Below, piece by piece: positions 25,526 through 34,022 of a stretch of 64,000 bases of DNA. This stretch comes from Prosthecobacter sp. GTDB lineage: Bacteria > Verrucomicrobiota > Verrucomicrobiia > Verrucomicrobiales > Verrucomicrobiaceae. The notes beneath the pieces are model-generated. The model did not search any database. It saw only the letters and a list, made by a program, of their open reading frames with translations, and was not told where the DNA came from. The position numbers and the translations under genes are program-made. Location of the stretch: the NCBI GenBank assembly GCA_030833205.1, contig JAURHS010000001.1, positions 18,623 through 82,622 on the forward strand. Direction: 5' to 3'. The first letter of the stretch is position 1; each line of letters begins with the position of its first letter.

Positions 25526-25767
25526 TCCCCTTTGCTCAAGGATTGCTCCCTGTTATTCGCGATTCATTCACAATCTCTGCTCAACACAATCCCTGCCCAA
25601 TGACATGGTTTCCAGTGGCTTGGAACAATCCCTGAGTTGTGCACCGCCCCTATGACTGAGAAGATGGTGTGTGTTTTATAAACCCATACCCTTAGCGCTG
25701 TGAATTGCTTTGGTGTTTTGCAAGACGGTTTGCTTTTTGAAGATCTGTCCCTAAGCTTGCACAACTC
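25526..25767 (+). other. 242-bp intergenic region upstream of aroC, AT-richer than its surroundings
   Basis: No gene is seen. The only promoter-like element is TATAAA at 25677-25682 with ATGACT-type sequence about 19 bp upstream, which is weak. No terminator with a T run follows rnc, and no riboswitch was recognised. Confidence 0.4.
25677..25682 (+). promoter_or_regulatory. possible aroC -10 element
   Basis: TATAAA lies in a T-rich context 85 bp before the aroC start. The best -35 candidate (ATGACT at 25652-25657) has four of six consensus bases at a 19-bp spacing, so this is only a weak promoter call. Confidence 0.25.
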
Positions 25768-26862
25768 ATGGGAAGTTCTTTGGGAACCTTGTTTAGCATT
25801 CACACCTGGGGTGAATCCCATGGCCCTGGAATTGGGGTGGTCATCAACGGAGTGCCTCCACGGCTTTCCTTGACGGTCGAGGACATTCAACAGGAACTGG
25901 ATCGTCGCCGTCCCGGGCAAAGCAAGATTGTTACTCCTCGTGCAGAGTTGGATCAGGTCGAAATTCTTTCTGGGGTGGAACAAGGCCAGACGACAGGAGC
26001 AGCGCTAGGTTTATGGGTGCGCAATACGGATCAGCGGCCATCGGCATATCAGGAGATGCAAGAGGCATACCGGCCAAGTCATGCCGATTACACCTATGAT
26101 GCGAAGTTTGGCATTCGCAGTGTTTCTGGAGGAGGAAGATCCTCAGCACGCGAAACCATCGGAAGGGTGGCAGCAGGAGCAGTCGCACAAAAGGCGCTGA
26201 CGCAGTTGAGCCCTGGCTACCGTTGCGTGGCCTATGTGAAATCCGTGCAACATTTGCAGGCTGAGGTTCCAGCATTGGTGACCAGAGAGTTGGTGGATGG
26301 CAACATGGTGCGCACCTGCGATCCAGCAAAGGCCGTGGAGATGATCGCGGCCATCGAGGCGATCAGAACTCAGGGCAACAGCCTGGGCGGGGTCATTGAA
26401 TGCCAGATTCATGGAGTGCCTGCCGGTTTGGGAGAGCCAGTGTTTGACAAGCTGGAGGCAGATCTGGCCAAGGCCATGATGAGTCTGCCTGCGTCCAAAG
26501 GTTTTGAGATCGGCAGCGGCTTTGCAGGAACCCTCATGACAGGCCTTGAGCATAACGATGCCTTTTACATGGATCAGGGCAAGGTACGGACCCGCAGCAA
26601 TCATAGCGGTGGCATTCAAGGCGGTATCAGCAATGGAGAGACCATTGTATTTCGAGTTGCCTTCAAGCCTGTGGCAACGGTGTTGCGTGAGCAACAGACA
26701 GTAAATCGCGAAGGCGAAGACTGCACTCTCAAAGCTCGTGGCAGACATGACCCCTGTGTGTTGCCCCGCGCCGTGCCCATGGTTGAGGCCATGGCGCATT
26801 TGGTGGTGGTGGATCATTTGCTGCGTCAGCGTGGCCAATGCGGGTCCTGGTCGCAGAAATAG
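25768..26862 (+). CDS. aroC: chorismate synthase
   Basis: AroC removes phosphate from 5-enolpyruvylshikimate-3-phosphate to form chorismate, using reduced FMN. The 364-residue length is normal. Conserved parts are [15 protein letters not shown] at the N-terminus, [20 protein letters not shown] in the middle, and [13 protein letters not shown] then [17 protein letters not shown] near the end, which carry the catalytic His and Arg residues. The start of a PLP enzyme gene lies 6 nt downstream, so the two are co-transcribed. aroC stands alone here with no other shikimate gene. Confidence 0.96.
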   Translation: MGSSLGTLFSIHTWGESHGPGIGVVINGVPPRLSLTVEDIQQELDRRRPGQSKIVTPRAELDQVEILSGVEQGQTTGAALGLWVRNTDQRPSAYQEMQEAYRPSHADYTYDAKFGIRSVSGGGRSSARETIGRVAAGAVAQKALTQLSPGYRCVAYVKSVQHLQAEVPALVTRELVDGNMVRTCDPAKAVEMIAAIEAIRTQGNSLGGVIECQIHGVPAGLGEPVFDKLEADLAKAMMSLPASKGFEIGSGFAGTLMTGLEHNDAFYMDQGKVRTRSNHSGGIQGGISNGETIVFRVAFKPVATVLREQQTVNREGEDCTLKARGRHDPCVLPRAVPMVEAMAHLVVVDHLLRQRGQCGSWSQK

Positions 26863-26868
26863 GTGATC

Positions 26869-28347
26869 ATGGACCTCTGTCGTCAGCCGCTATGGCAGGA
26901 ACAATCTCTGGGCACACCCTTGCCGTGCAGCGCTGAGGGAATCAGTGTCAGTCTGCCGCTATGGCGGCATGTGATTGGCTATGAGGAAAAAGATCCGGAG
27001 GTGATTGGTAAATTTCGCTCCGGCTATCCAAGGTTCTGTGTGCCCCCGGTGATTTCAGCCGTTTTCCGGCTGGCCATTGGCGAGTGTGCCTCGCAGGGTG
27101 AGTCTGCCTTGGTCTTTCCCTCAATGGGGGCAGCGTTGCGTTGTGTGGACTTCATGCAGAAGCGAGGACACATCGCGCAGGCACGGTCCTGGAAACAAAA
27201 CCTTGGCGTTTGTGTCTTTCCTGAGTCTGGACAGGACTGTGCGCGCAGGTTTTGGCGTTTTACCGGAGAGATTCTCAGCGCCAGACAAGCGCAGCAGTTG
27301 CTTTGTCCTGAGAGCAAACAGGCCGTTGAGCAAATATCGGCGACAGAGGCGATTGCTCGAATCCAAGGGCGTCTGGCGCAGTGGTCAGGTCAGGCAGCAG
27401 AGGATGTTTTCCTGTTTCCCTCTGGCATGGCGGCTCACTACGCGTTGCATCGAGCCTTGGTGCAGATGAATCCCGGGCGCAAAACCTTGCAGGTGGAGTT
27501 TCCCTATGTTGATAGCCTGAAACAACAGCAGGAGTTTGGCAGCGGCGCACACTTCATTCATGGGCCAGAGACCGGTGCAGAGTTTGAGGCGCTGCTCAGG
27601 CAGGAAAGCTTGGCGGCGGTCTTTAGTGAGGTCCCCAGCAATCCCTTGTTGAGGACGGCAGACTGGCAACAGCTCAAGACAATTCGGGATCGTTTGGCTC
27701 CTGAGTTGCCCTTGGTGATTGATGATACGGTGGGCACCTTGTTGCATGTGGATGCCATGCGCGTCGCCGATGCGGTGACCACCAGTTTGAGCAAGGCCTT
27801 CTCAGGCCGAGGCGATGTGCTGGCCGGCAGCGTCATCCTCAATCGTCAGTCGCCTCATCATGCGAGGCTGCAGCAGTTGTTGCGCCAGGATCCGGTGGCC
27901 GAACTCTGGGGCGGTGACGCAATCGCCTTGGAGAACAACAGCCGGGACTTTGAGGCCAGAGTCCAGCGCATGAGCCGCAGCGCGGTGGAGATTGCCGCCT
28001 TCCTTGCCGAACATCCCAAGGTTGAACAGGTGTGGCACCCGAGTTTGCAGGTCAGTGCAGGCTATGAGTACCTGCGAAGGAACCCAGGAGGGTACGGGGG
28101 CTTGATCTCTTTTGAGCTAAAGGACTCAAGTCGTTCATCGCCATTGTTTTATGACGCTGTTCGGCTTTGCAAGGGGCCAAGCCTGGGTACCGAGTTCAGT
28201 TTGCTTTGCCCCTATGTTCTGCTTGCCCATTACGATGAGCTGGCTTGGGCAGAGAGCTGCGGAGTGCCGCGGAATTTGCTGCGCCTTTCGGTTGGGCTGG
28301 AGGGCAGTGACGACTTGATTGGCCGACTTGCTGAGGCGCTTGGCTGA
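26869..28347 (+). CDS. cystathionine gamma-synthase-like PLP enzyme of the fungal STR2/YML082W type
   Basis: The 492-residue protein (ATG at 26869; a GTG at 26863 directly after the aroC stop is possible) is longer than bacterial MetB, which has about 385. Its N-terminal 130 residues carry SVSLPLWRHVIGYEEKDPEV and GYPRF, the pattern I associate with fungal cystathionine gamma-synthases. The PLP fold follows, with FPSGMAAHYALHRAL, the Asp of VIDDTVGT, and the Schiff-base Lys in TTSLSKAFSGRGD. It probably joins cysteine to an activated homoserine in methionine synthesis. It lies 6 nt behind aroC and converges with mnmG. Confidence 0.75.
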   Translation: MDLCRQPLWQEQSLGTPLPCSAEGISVSLPLWRHVIGYEEKDPEVIGKFRSGYPRFCVPPVISAVFRLAIGECASQGESALVFPSMGAALRCVDFMQKRGHIAQARSWKQNLGVCVFPESGQDCARRFWRFTGEILSARQAQQLLCPESKQAVEQISATEAIARIQGRLAQWSGQAAEDVFLFPSGMAAHYALHRALVQMNPGRKTLQVEFPYVDSLKQQQEFGSGAHFIHGPETGAEFEALLRQESLAAVFSEVPSNPLLRTADWQQLKTIRDRLAPELPLVIDDTVGTLLHVDAMRVADAVTTSLSKAFSGRGDVLAGSVILNRQSPHHARLQQLLRQDPVAELWGGDAIALENNSRDFEARVQRMSRSAVEIAAFLAEHPKVEQVWHPSLQVSAGYEYLRRNPGGYGGLISFELKDSSRSSPLFYDAVRLCKGPSLGTEFSLLCPYVLLAHYDELAWAESCGVPRNLLRLSVGLEGSDDLIGRLAEALG

Positions 28348-28359
28348 GGGACTCGCTTT

Positions 28360-30243
28360 TTAAGGTTGGCGCTTGCGCAGGGCGACGGCAATCAGGGAAA
28401 GGTCTGCCGGCGTGATGCCTTGGATGCGGTTGGCTTGCCCGAGGGTTCTGGGTTGGATTTCTCTGAGCTTGAGCTGGGCTTCGCGTTTGAGGCCGCCAAG
28501 GCCCTCGTAGTCAAAGTCCGGGGGGATTTCCCAGGCATCCATTTTGGCGGTCTTTTCGATCATGGCTTCCTGCCTTGCCACATAGCCCTCGTACTTGAGG
28601 TCGTTTTCAAGCAGGCCCCAGATGCAGGGGCTAAAGCGAGCCCGGATTTCCTCGGGCAATCCATTCCAAAAATTCTCCGTTCTCTTGAACCATTGGACCA
28701 AGCGGGAGCCTTCGTAGGCCTGCTCTTTGGCGTATTGATGGGCTTGGGCAAGCTCGGCCTCTTTCTGGCGGGTAAGGACAAGACGCTTGCCATGGATAAG
28801 CCCTGCCTGTTCAGCCATCGCCATGAGCCGAAGATCGCAGTTATCCTGACGCAAGAGGAGACGGTATTCTGCCCTGGAGGTAAAGAGCCGGTAGGGCTCG
28901 GTCACTCCCTTGGTGATAAGGTCGTCCACCATCACTCCAAGATAGGCTAGGTTACGGGGAAGGATGAAGGCTGGCTTGCCCATAACCTTCAGTGCCGCAT
29001 TCGCACCGGCGAGGAGACCCTGGCCTGCAGCTTCCTCGTAGCCTGAGGTGCCGTTGATTTGGCCGGCGAAGTAGAGGCCGCTGATTCTCTTGGTCTCCAG
29101 CGTCGCAGAGAGCTGGGTTGGGGGGCAGTAGTCGTATTCAACAGCATAGCCTGGACGGATGATCTCTGCTTGTTCAAGGCCCTCGATGGACCTGATCATG
29201 GCAAGCTGCACCTCGAAGGGAAGAGAGGTGGAGAGCCCGTTGACATAGAATTCTTGGGTCTGGTGGCCTTCTGGCTCGAGGAAGATTTGGTGTCGATCCT
29301 TGTCGGCAAAGCGCACCACTTTGTCCTCCACGCTCGGGCAGTACCTCGGGCCAACGCCCTCGATCTTGCCGCAGTACATGGGCGAGAGGTGTAGGTTCTG
29401 CCTGATGCAGTCGTGAGTCTGCGGATTGGTGTAGGTGATCCAGCAGGGTATTTGTTCCACATGGAACTTTTCGGAATCCCAACAGTTGAGGGAAAAGGGA
29501 GATCTGGCTTGCCCAAATCCCTCCACTTCCTCAATGCCGCGTCCACTGAAATAGCTAAAGGCCGGAGCAGGTTCATCGCCTGGCTGTGCCTCGCACTTGG
29601 AGAAATCAATGCTGCGGCCGTTGATGCGGCAAGGCGTGCCAGTCTTGAAGCGTCGAACCTCGAAACCAAGCTCTCGCAAGCTGTCCGAAAGTGTGCTTGA
29701 GCTATCTCCCATCCGGCCGCCGCTCTGGTTTTGAAGACCGACATGCAGCAATCCCCGCATGAAGGTGCCGGAAGAAATGACCAGGGAACTGCAGCTGTAC
29801 GCAATGCCGAGACTGGTACGAACTCCGCAGACTTGGTCGTCTTCGACCAAAATCTCAGCGGCATTGCCCTGATGCAGGTCGAGATTTGGCTGGTTCTCCA
29901 GCAGCCACTTCATGCGGAATTGATAGGCCTTCTTGTCAGCCTGGGCGCGGGGGGCTTGAACGCTGGGCCCCTTGCGGGCATTGAGCATTCGGAATTGAAT
30001 GCCGGTAGCGTCTGTATTGAGAGCCATGGCCCCGCCGAGGGCATCAATCTCTCGAACTACATGTCCCTTGGCCAGCCCACCAATGGCAGGATTGCAGGAC
30101 ATCTGCGCAATGCTATCGAGGTTCTGGGTGAGGATGGCCGTCTTGCAGCCTAGGCGGGCCGCGGCCAGAGCGGCCTCGACACCAGCGTGCCCAGCTCCAC
30201 AGACAATGACATCGTAATGCTTGGGGAAGCGGTAGGTGGACAT
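28360..30243 (-). CDS. mnmG: tRNA uridine-5-carboxymethylaminomethyl(34) synthesis enzyme MnmG
   Basis: MnmG (GidA) is an FAD enzyme that, with MnmE, modifies wobble uridine 34 in tRNAs. The protein has 627 residues from the ATG at 30243; a GTG two codons upstream is possible. The FAD motif is [21 protein letters not shown], then [21 protein letters not shown] and the [10 protein letters not shown] region. The C-terminal MnmE-binding domain is present (GLLAGANAA and [20 protein letters not shown]). mnmE and rsmG are not in view. A parS-like palindrome lies inside the gene and a second one 28 bp upstream of its start. Confidence 0.96.
   Translation of the reverse strand: MSTYRFPKHYDVIVCGAGHAGVEAALAAARLGCKTAILTQNLDSIAQMSCNPAIGGLAKGHVVREIDALGGAMALNTDATGIQFRMLNARKGPSVQAPRAQADKKAYQFRMKWLLENQPNLDLHQGNAAEILVEDDQVCGVRTSLGIAYSCSSLVISSGTFMRGLLHVGLQNQSGGRMGDSSSTLSDSLRELGFEVRRFKTGTPCRINGRSIDFSKCEAQPGDEPAPAFSYFSGRGIEEVEGFGQARSPFSLNCWDSEKFHVEQIPCWITYTNPQTHDCIRQNLHLSPMYCGKIEGVGPRYCPSVEDKVVRFADKDRHQIFLEPEGHQTQEFYVNGLSTSLPFEVQLAMIRSIEGLEQAEIIRPGYAVEYDYCPPTQLSATLETKRISGLYFAGQINGTSGYEEAAGQGLLAGANAALKVMGKPAFILPRNLAYLGVMVDDLITKGVTEPYRLFTSRAEYRLLLRQDNCDLRLMAMAEQAGLIHGKRLVLTRQKEAELAQAHQYAKEQAYEGSRLVQWFKRTENFWNGLPEEIRARFSPCIWGLLENDLKYEGYVARQEAMIEKTAKMDAWEIPPDFDYEGLGGLKREAQLKLREIQPRTLGQANRIQGITPADLSLIAVALRKRQP
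29453..29468. promoter_or_regulatory. parS-like palindrome inside mnmG
   Basis: TGTTCCACATGGAACT matches a parS-type site (TGTTCCACGTGGAACA) at 14 of 16 positions. It encodes FHVEQ in MnmG, so protein constraint may help explain it. ParB would bind such a site near the replication origin. Confidence 0.45.
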
Positions 30244-30270
30244 GGACACTGAGGGGGCAGTGGGTCAAAA

Positions 30271-30286
30271 TGTTCCCCGTGGAACG
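30271..30286. promoter_or_regulatory. parS-like palindrome upstream of mnmG
   Basis: TGTTCCCCGTGGAACG matches TGTTCCACGTGGAACA at 14 of 16 positions. It is intergenic, 28 bp upstream of the mnmG start, where chromosomal parS sites are often found, and lies about 800 bp from the copy inside the gene. Confidence 0.55.
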
Positions 30287-30319
30287 ATTGTAATCCCCGA
30301 GCAACGGGGTTGCTGCAGG

Positions 30320-31477
30320 TCAGCGGAAGCTCTTGGCAAAGTCATCAGAGCTGGCCTTGGCAACCACCTTGGTTTTTTGGAAGGTGCTTTTCTCGCCTTT
30401 CTCGATGAGGAGGCGCTCGTACTCCTTGCTGTCCATGGGGAGCTCAATGCTGCGGTCGAGCCAAGTGCTCAGCAGAATGGCATTCGCCAATTCAACGCTG
30501 TGGATTCCTTCCTGAGCGGGGGAGAGAAGCTTTTCTCCCTTCAGGATGGCATTGGTGAAGTTCTGGAGGATTTCAATGTGCTGACCTCCGCTATCGGCGA
30601 CTGGGATATCCATGTGCCAGCTTTCAGGCATGGCGAACGCGGCTTCTGCCTCCATGCAGAACTTGCTCATCGGAACGCGATTGCGCTGGAAGTGGATCTT
30701 GCTGCCATCCGTGACGCTAAGGCGACCCTGTTCGCCAGAAATCTCCAAGCGATTGATCCCAGGGGCTTCGCCAGTTGAGGTCACAAAGGTGGCTGTGGTT
30801 CCGCTGTCGTATTGAAGAACGGCGGTCACATCGTCCTCGACCTCGATCTCGTGGAAGCGGCCAAACTGGCAGAAACCGCGCACCCGCTGCGGCATGCCAA
30901 ACATCCATTGGAACAGGTCGAGGTTATGAGGGCACTGGTTCATGAGAACACCACCTCCTTCACCCTTCCAAGTGCCGCGCCAACCTCCGGTCGCATAGTA
31001 GTAATTCGTTCTAAACCAATTGGTTACCTCCCAATGAATGCGCCGGATGGCGCCCAGTTCTCCGGAGACAATGAGGTCCTTGACCTTCTTGAAGCAGGCG
31101 TTGGTGCGCATGTTGAACATGGCGGCGAAGATCAGGTTTTTGTCGCTGTGGGCAGCGATCAGGCGCTCGCAATCGGCCTTGTGCACGGAGATGGGTTTCT
31201 CCACCAGCACATGCAGGCCGCGCTGCAGAGCCTCAATGCCGATGGTGGTGTGGCTGAAGTGGGGCGTGCAGATGAGAATGGCGTCAATCAGCCCGGATTG
31301 AATCATGGCGCTGACATCCGTGAAGGCCTGTTCCTTACCCTGCAGTTCTGGAATGGGCCCGTGGCTTTCGCAAAGCGCGCCCATCACCAGGCCGGGGACC
31401 TTGCCGTTGCGAATGTTGGCGAGGTGGGCTTTGCCCATGTTGCCGAGGCCGACGATGCCGAGTCTGACGCTTTCCAT
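30320..31477 (-). CDS. Gfo/Idh/MocA family oxidoreductase
   Basis: The protein has 385 residues from the ATG at 31477, giving the normal start MESVRLGIVGLGNMGKAHL with its Rossmann loop. Conserved features are ILICTPHFSHTTIG, the EKPISVHKADCERL lysine motif and the catalytic-type NQCPHNLDLFQWMFG helix. No signal peptide is present. The frame extends upstream to 31540, but that part has no family match. It lies upstream of mnmG on the same strand, separated by 76 nt with the parS-like site in between. Confidence 0.9.
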   Translation of the reverse strand: MESVRLGIVGLGNMGKAHLANIRNGKVPGLVMGALCESHGPIPELQGKEQAFTDVSAMIQSGLIDAILICTPHFSHTTIGIEALQRGLHVLVEKPISVHKADCERLIAAHSDKNLIFAAMFNMRTNACFKKVKDLIVSGELGAIRRIHWEVTNWFRTNYYYATGGWRGTWKGEGGGVLMNQCPHNLDLFQWMFGMPQRVRGFCQFGRFHEIEVEDDVTAVLQYDSGTTATFVTSTGEAPGINRLEISGEQGRLSVTDGSKIHFQRNRVPMSKFCMEAEAAFAMPESWHMDIPVADSGGQHIEILQNFTNAILKGEKLLSPAQEGIHSVELANAILLSTWLDRSIELPMDSKEYERLLIEKGEKSTFQKTKVVAKASSDDFAKSFR

Positions 31478-31656
31478 AAGTCTTGTGAGTTTTGGGGTGG
31501 AAGGGACGGTCCATGCTAAGCGCAAACGGCTGAAGGGCAAGAACAGGCTACGCGCTGCCGGGGTGGCCCAGGCTGGTGGGCTTGATTGACGAGGCGCGGA
31601 GATTGTGGCAACTCAAGGCAACTCGCACCCTGTTGGTGCCGTTGAGTTTGGACCGC

Positions 31657-32439
31657 ATGTGGGATTTTCTGACCAGTCATTGGCGCGACGGCGTGGAGAT
31701 TCTCATCCTCGCCGCGCTGCTGTATCAGGGTTATCTTTTTTTCCGGGCCACGCGCGGGGCGCGCATTCTCACCGGGTTGATGGTCTTGCTGCTGAGTCTG
31801 GCGCTGATCTCCCAGTTGCTCGAGCTCGAGGTGATCAGTTGGCTTCTGGAGCGAATCTCCGTCTTTTTGGCCATCGCCTTGGTGGTGCTCTTCCAACCGG
31901 AATTACGCCGCGTCCTTGCGGAGCTCGGGAGTCATCGAGCCTTCTCCTTCAATCGCACGGATCCGGAGTCTCTGGATGTCATCATTGAGGCGATGCAGAA
32001 GCTCTCGGCCAGGCGCTGCGGCGCCCTGCTGGCGCTGAAGCGCGGCATCGACCTCAAGCCATTTCTGGAAACCGGAGTGGAGCTCGATGCGGCCATGAGT
32101 GTGGAATTGATCAGTACGATTTTTCACCCCAAGACTGCGCTGCATGACGGCGGTCTGATCATTGATCAAGGGCGCATTCGCGCTGCGGGTTGTGTGTTTC
32201 CGGTGAGTCAGCGTGAAGTGCGCGATCGCGCCATTGGCCTGCGGCACCGCGCGGGCATGGGCATCACCGAGGAGACCGATGCCATCGCCCTGATTGTCAG
32301 TGAGGAGAGCGGCGCCCTGTCTCTGGCTTATCGCGGTCGCCTCGAACACGATTTGGAGCCTGAGGCCCTGCGCAATCGAATCAATGAGATCCTGGTCTTT
32401 GGTGCCGGTGAAAACGCTTTGGCAGAACAAGTCCCATGA
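31657..32439 (+). CDS. cdaA: diadenylate cyclase CdaA
   Basis: CdaA makes the second messenger c-di-AMP from ATP, controlling osmolyte and potassium balance and wall homeostasis. The protein has 260 residues from the ATG at 31657, which gives the typical start WDFLTSHWRDGVEILILAALLYQGYLFF. Two or three membrane helices (about residues 12-80) precede the DAC domain. Catalytic motifs are ALHDGGLIID (family DGA) and GLRHRAGMGITEETDA (family RHR). The start may lie upstream at 31576. The stop overlaps the next small gene by ATGA, as with cdaA-cdaR pairs. Confidence 0.93.
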   Translation: MWDFLTSHWRDGVEILILAALLYQGYLFFRATRGARILTGLMVLLLSLALISQLLELEVISWLLERISVFLAIALVVLFQPELRRVLAELGSHRAFSFNRTDPESLDVIIEAMQKLSARRCGALLALKRGIDLKPFLETGVELDAAMSVELISTIFHPKTALHDGGLIIDQGRIRAAGCVFPVSQREVRDRAIGLRHRAGMGITEETDAIALIVSEESGALSLAYRGRLEHDLEPEALRNRINEILVFGAGENALAEQVP

Positions 32440-32618
32440 ACTGGAATCGCCTGAGTCAATTCCTGAGCCGCAACTGGCGTGAGAAGTGCCTGGCCCTGCT
32501 CATTGCCTTTCTGTGTTGGGTGATGATCAAGGGCCAATCAGGCCGAAGCCCCTGGCAACAATCCCCTCGCGGGGCACTGCGTGAGGCCTTTTCATTGCCC
32601 TCTTCCAGTGCGAAGTGA
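32436..32618 (+). CDS. minimal CdaR-like single-pass membrane protein
   Basis: The 60-residue protein starts in the ATGA that ends cdaA. It has one membrane segment (CLALLIAFLCWVMI, about residues 18-31) preceded by NWREK, resembling the N-terminal anchor of CdaR (YbbR), the usual CdaA partner. The YbbR repeat domains that would follow are absent; a Pro/Ser-rich tail of 28 residues is seen instead. No YbbR-like sequence appears in the other frames, since the CPBP gene occupies the opposite strand from 32626. A regulator of CdaA is the best guess. Confidence 0.6.
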   Translation: MNWNRLSQFLSRNWREKCLALLIAFLCWVMIKGQSGRSPWQQSPRGALREAFSLPSSSAK

Positions 32619-32625
32619 CGGATCT

Positions 32626-33618
32626 TCAGCGCGGTTGTCGGCGACCGCGCAACACCAGCCGCTCGTGCAGCCACCCAGTCATCGCAATGGTCAAAAGAGG
32701 CAGCAACCCCACCTTGAGCTGAGCGCCGATCCATGGCAATTGGGGCTGACTCATCAAGGTCAAAGCACTGAACCACTTCAAGCCAAACACCCATCCGGCG
32801 TGCAGACCGATGCAGGGCCAAAGGGAGCCGCTGGTGACTCGTGCCCGCGCTAACACAAGGCCGACCATGGTCAGCGTCGTGAACTCGGCAAACAAGACTT
32901 GAGGCTGCATGAGATTGCTGCCGATCTGCGCCAGCACCTCAAAGCCGATGCCCCAAGCCTGTGGATCTGCGGGCTTCCAGTCTGCAGGTGGCTTGAGGAA
33001 ATGAAGCAGCGAGAAAAACAGGCTCGACACCCAAAGGGCAGCCCGCACTCCAATCTTGCGGCGCAGGGAGTCGAGTAAAATTCCGCGCAGCAACCACTCC
33101 TCAAGCAGGGCCACACAGAGACCGGCAAGCAGGGCATTGGGCCAGACCTGCCATCCAGGCCGGGGCCGCATCTGATACACGCCAAGGGCGGTGAGTGAGG
33201 CGCCCAGCGCCAAGAGAAGGCCGGCGGCCAGCAGCCAGCCGACCAGCAGTTGCTTGCCCCCAGGGCCAATGCGGCCCCAGGTGGGCAGGGACTCAATGCG
33301 CAGGCGTCTCCAGAGCAGGGGCAAAGTCAAGGCACAGGCGATGAGCACTGCGCGATTGAAGTAGCGACTGGGGCTGGCGCGGCGGATCTCACCACTCAGC
33401 CATGATCCCCAGCCGCTCTGATCCCACTGCTGGATTTGCAGCCACTGGGCGCAGGCGCTGGCAGCATGCTGCAGCAGCGGCGTCAGCAGGGCGGCAAGAA
33501 GCAGAACGGCGGGCAGGAAAACGAGCACGGCAGGCAACACGGACCCCTTGGATTGGGTCAAGACGGAGCAGGGGTGGCGTGGCGCGAGGGCGCGAGGATT
33601 TGGCTTGATGCCTTGCAT
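32626..33618 (-). CDS. CPBP family intramembrane metalloprotease (CAAX/Abi)
   Basis: The 330-residue polytopic membrane protein has roughly eight hydrophobic segments. The metal-site motifs are LLEEWLLRGILL (EExxxR) near residue 180, SLFFSLLHF with its conserved His, and the third motif in ARVTSGSLWPCIGLHAGWVFG. These match CPBP (Abi/CAAX) intramembrane proteases. Substrate is unknown. It converges with the minimal CdaR gene, only 7 nt apart. No convincing terminator lies between them. Confidence 0.85.
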   Translation of the reverse strand: MQGIKPNPRALAPRHPCSVLTQSKGSVLPAVLVFLPAVLLLAALLTPLLQHAASACAQWLQIQQWDQSGWGSWLSGEIRRASPSRYFNRAVLIACALTLPLLWRRLRIESLPTWGRIGPGGKQLLVGWLLAAGLLLALGASLTALGVYQMRPRPGWQVWPNALLAGLCVALLEEWLLRGILLDSLRRKIGVRAALWVSSLFFSLLHFLKPPADWKPADPQAWGIGFEVLAQIGSNLMQPQVLFAEFTTLTMVGLVLARARVTSGSLWPCIGLHAGWVFGLKWFSALTLMSQPQLPWIGAQLKVGLLPLLTIAMTGWLHERLVLRGRRQPR

Positions 33619-33653
33619 CGCGGAGAACCTAGCGCATCCTGCAGGTCAAGGAA

Positions 33654-33941
33654 ATGACCAAAAACCAGGTTCACGAATGGCATGAAAACCGGCCCGAGGA
33701 CGGCCGGAAACGGTATTTCCGCGCCTACTGGAACAGCAAGGTCTGGATTTTTCGCAAGACCGATCCCGAGGACGAGGATTGGGTGCTTGTGGATCCGCCC
33801 ACGCCCAAGCTTTGGCAGGATCTCCATGGGGTGCTCTTCCGCAAGTATCAGCGCCGCCGTCTGCCATACCGCCTGCTGCAGATGGTCGAGGCCCAGCTTG
33901 ATTCCATGGGCTTGACTCCGCCCAAGGTCGGAACCCCTTAA
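33654..33941 (+). CDS. small conserved-looking protein, unknown function
   Basis: The 95-residue protein starts with MTKNQVHEWHENRPEDGRKR and is rich in aromatic and charged residues. No signal peptide, membrane segment or known motif is seen. AAGGA ends 1 nt before the ATG at 33654 and looks like a ribosome binding site at a very short spacing. Function unknown. It is divergent from the CPBP gene and sits 81 nt upstream of an oxidoreductase gene. Confidence 0.6.
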   Translation: MTKNQVHEWHENRPEDGRKRYFRAYWNSKVWIFRKTDPEDEDWVLVDPPTPKLWQDLHGVLFRKYQRRRLPYRLLQMVEAQLDSMGLTPPKVGTP

Positions 33942-34022
33942 GCCGGGCCCCGATCACAGGGGTATCGCATTCAAGGCTTGAAATGCCAGAGGCTCTCTGC
34001 GTTGCTGAGCGCTCACATCGCC

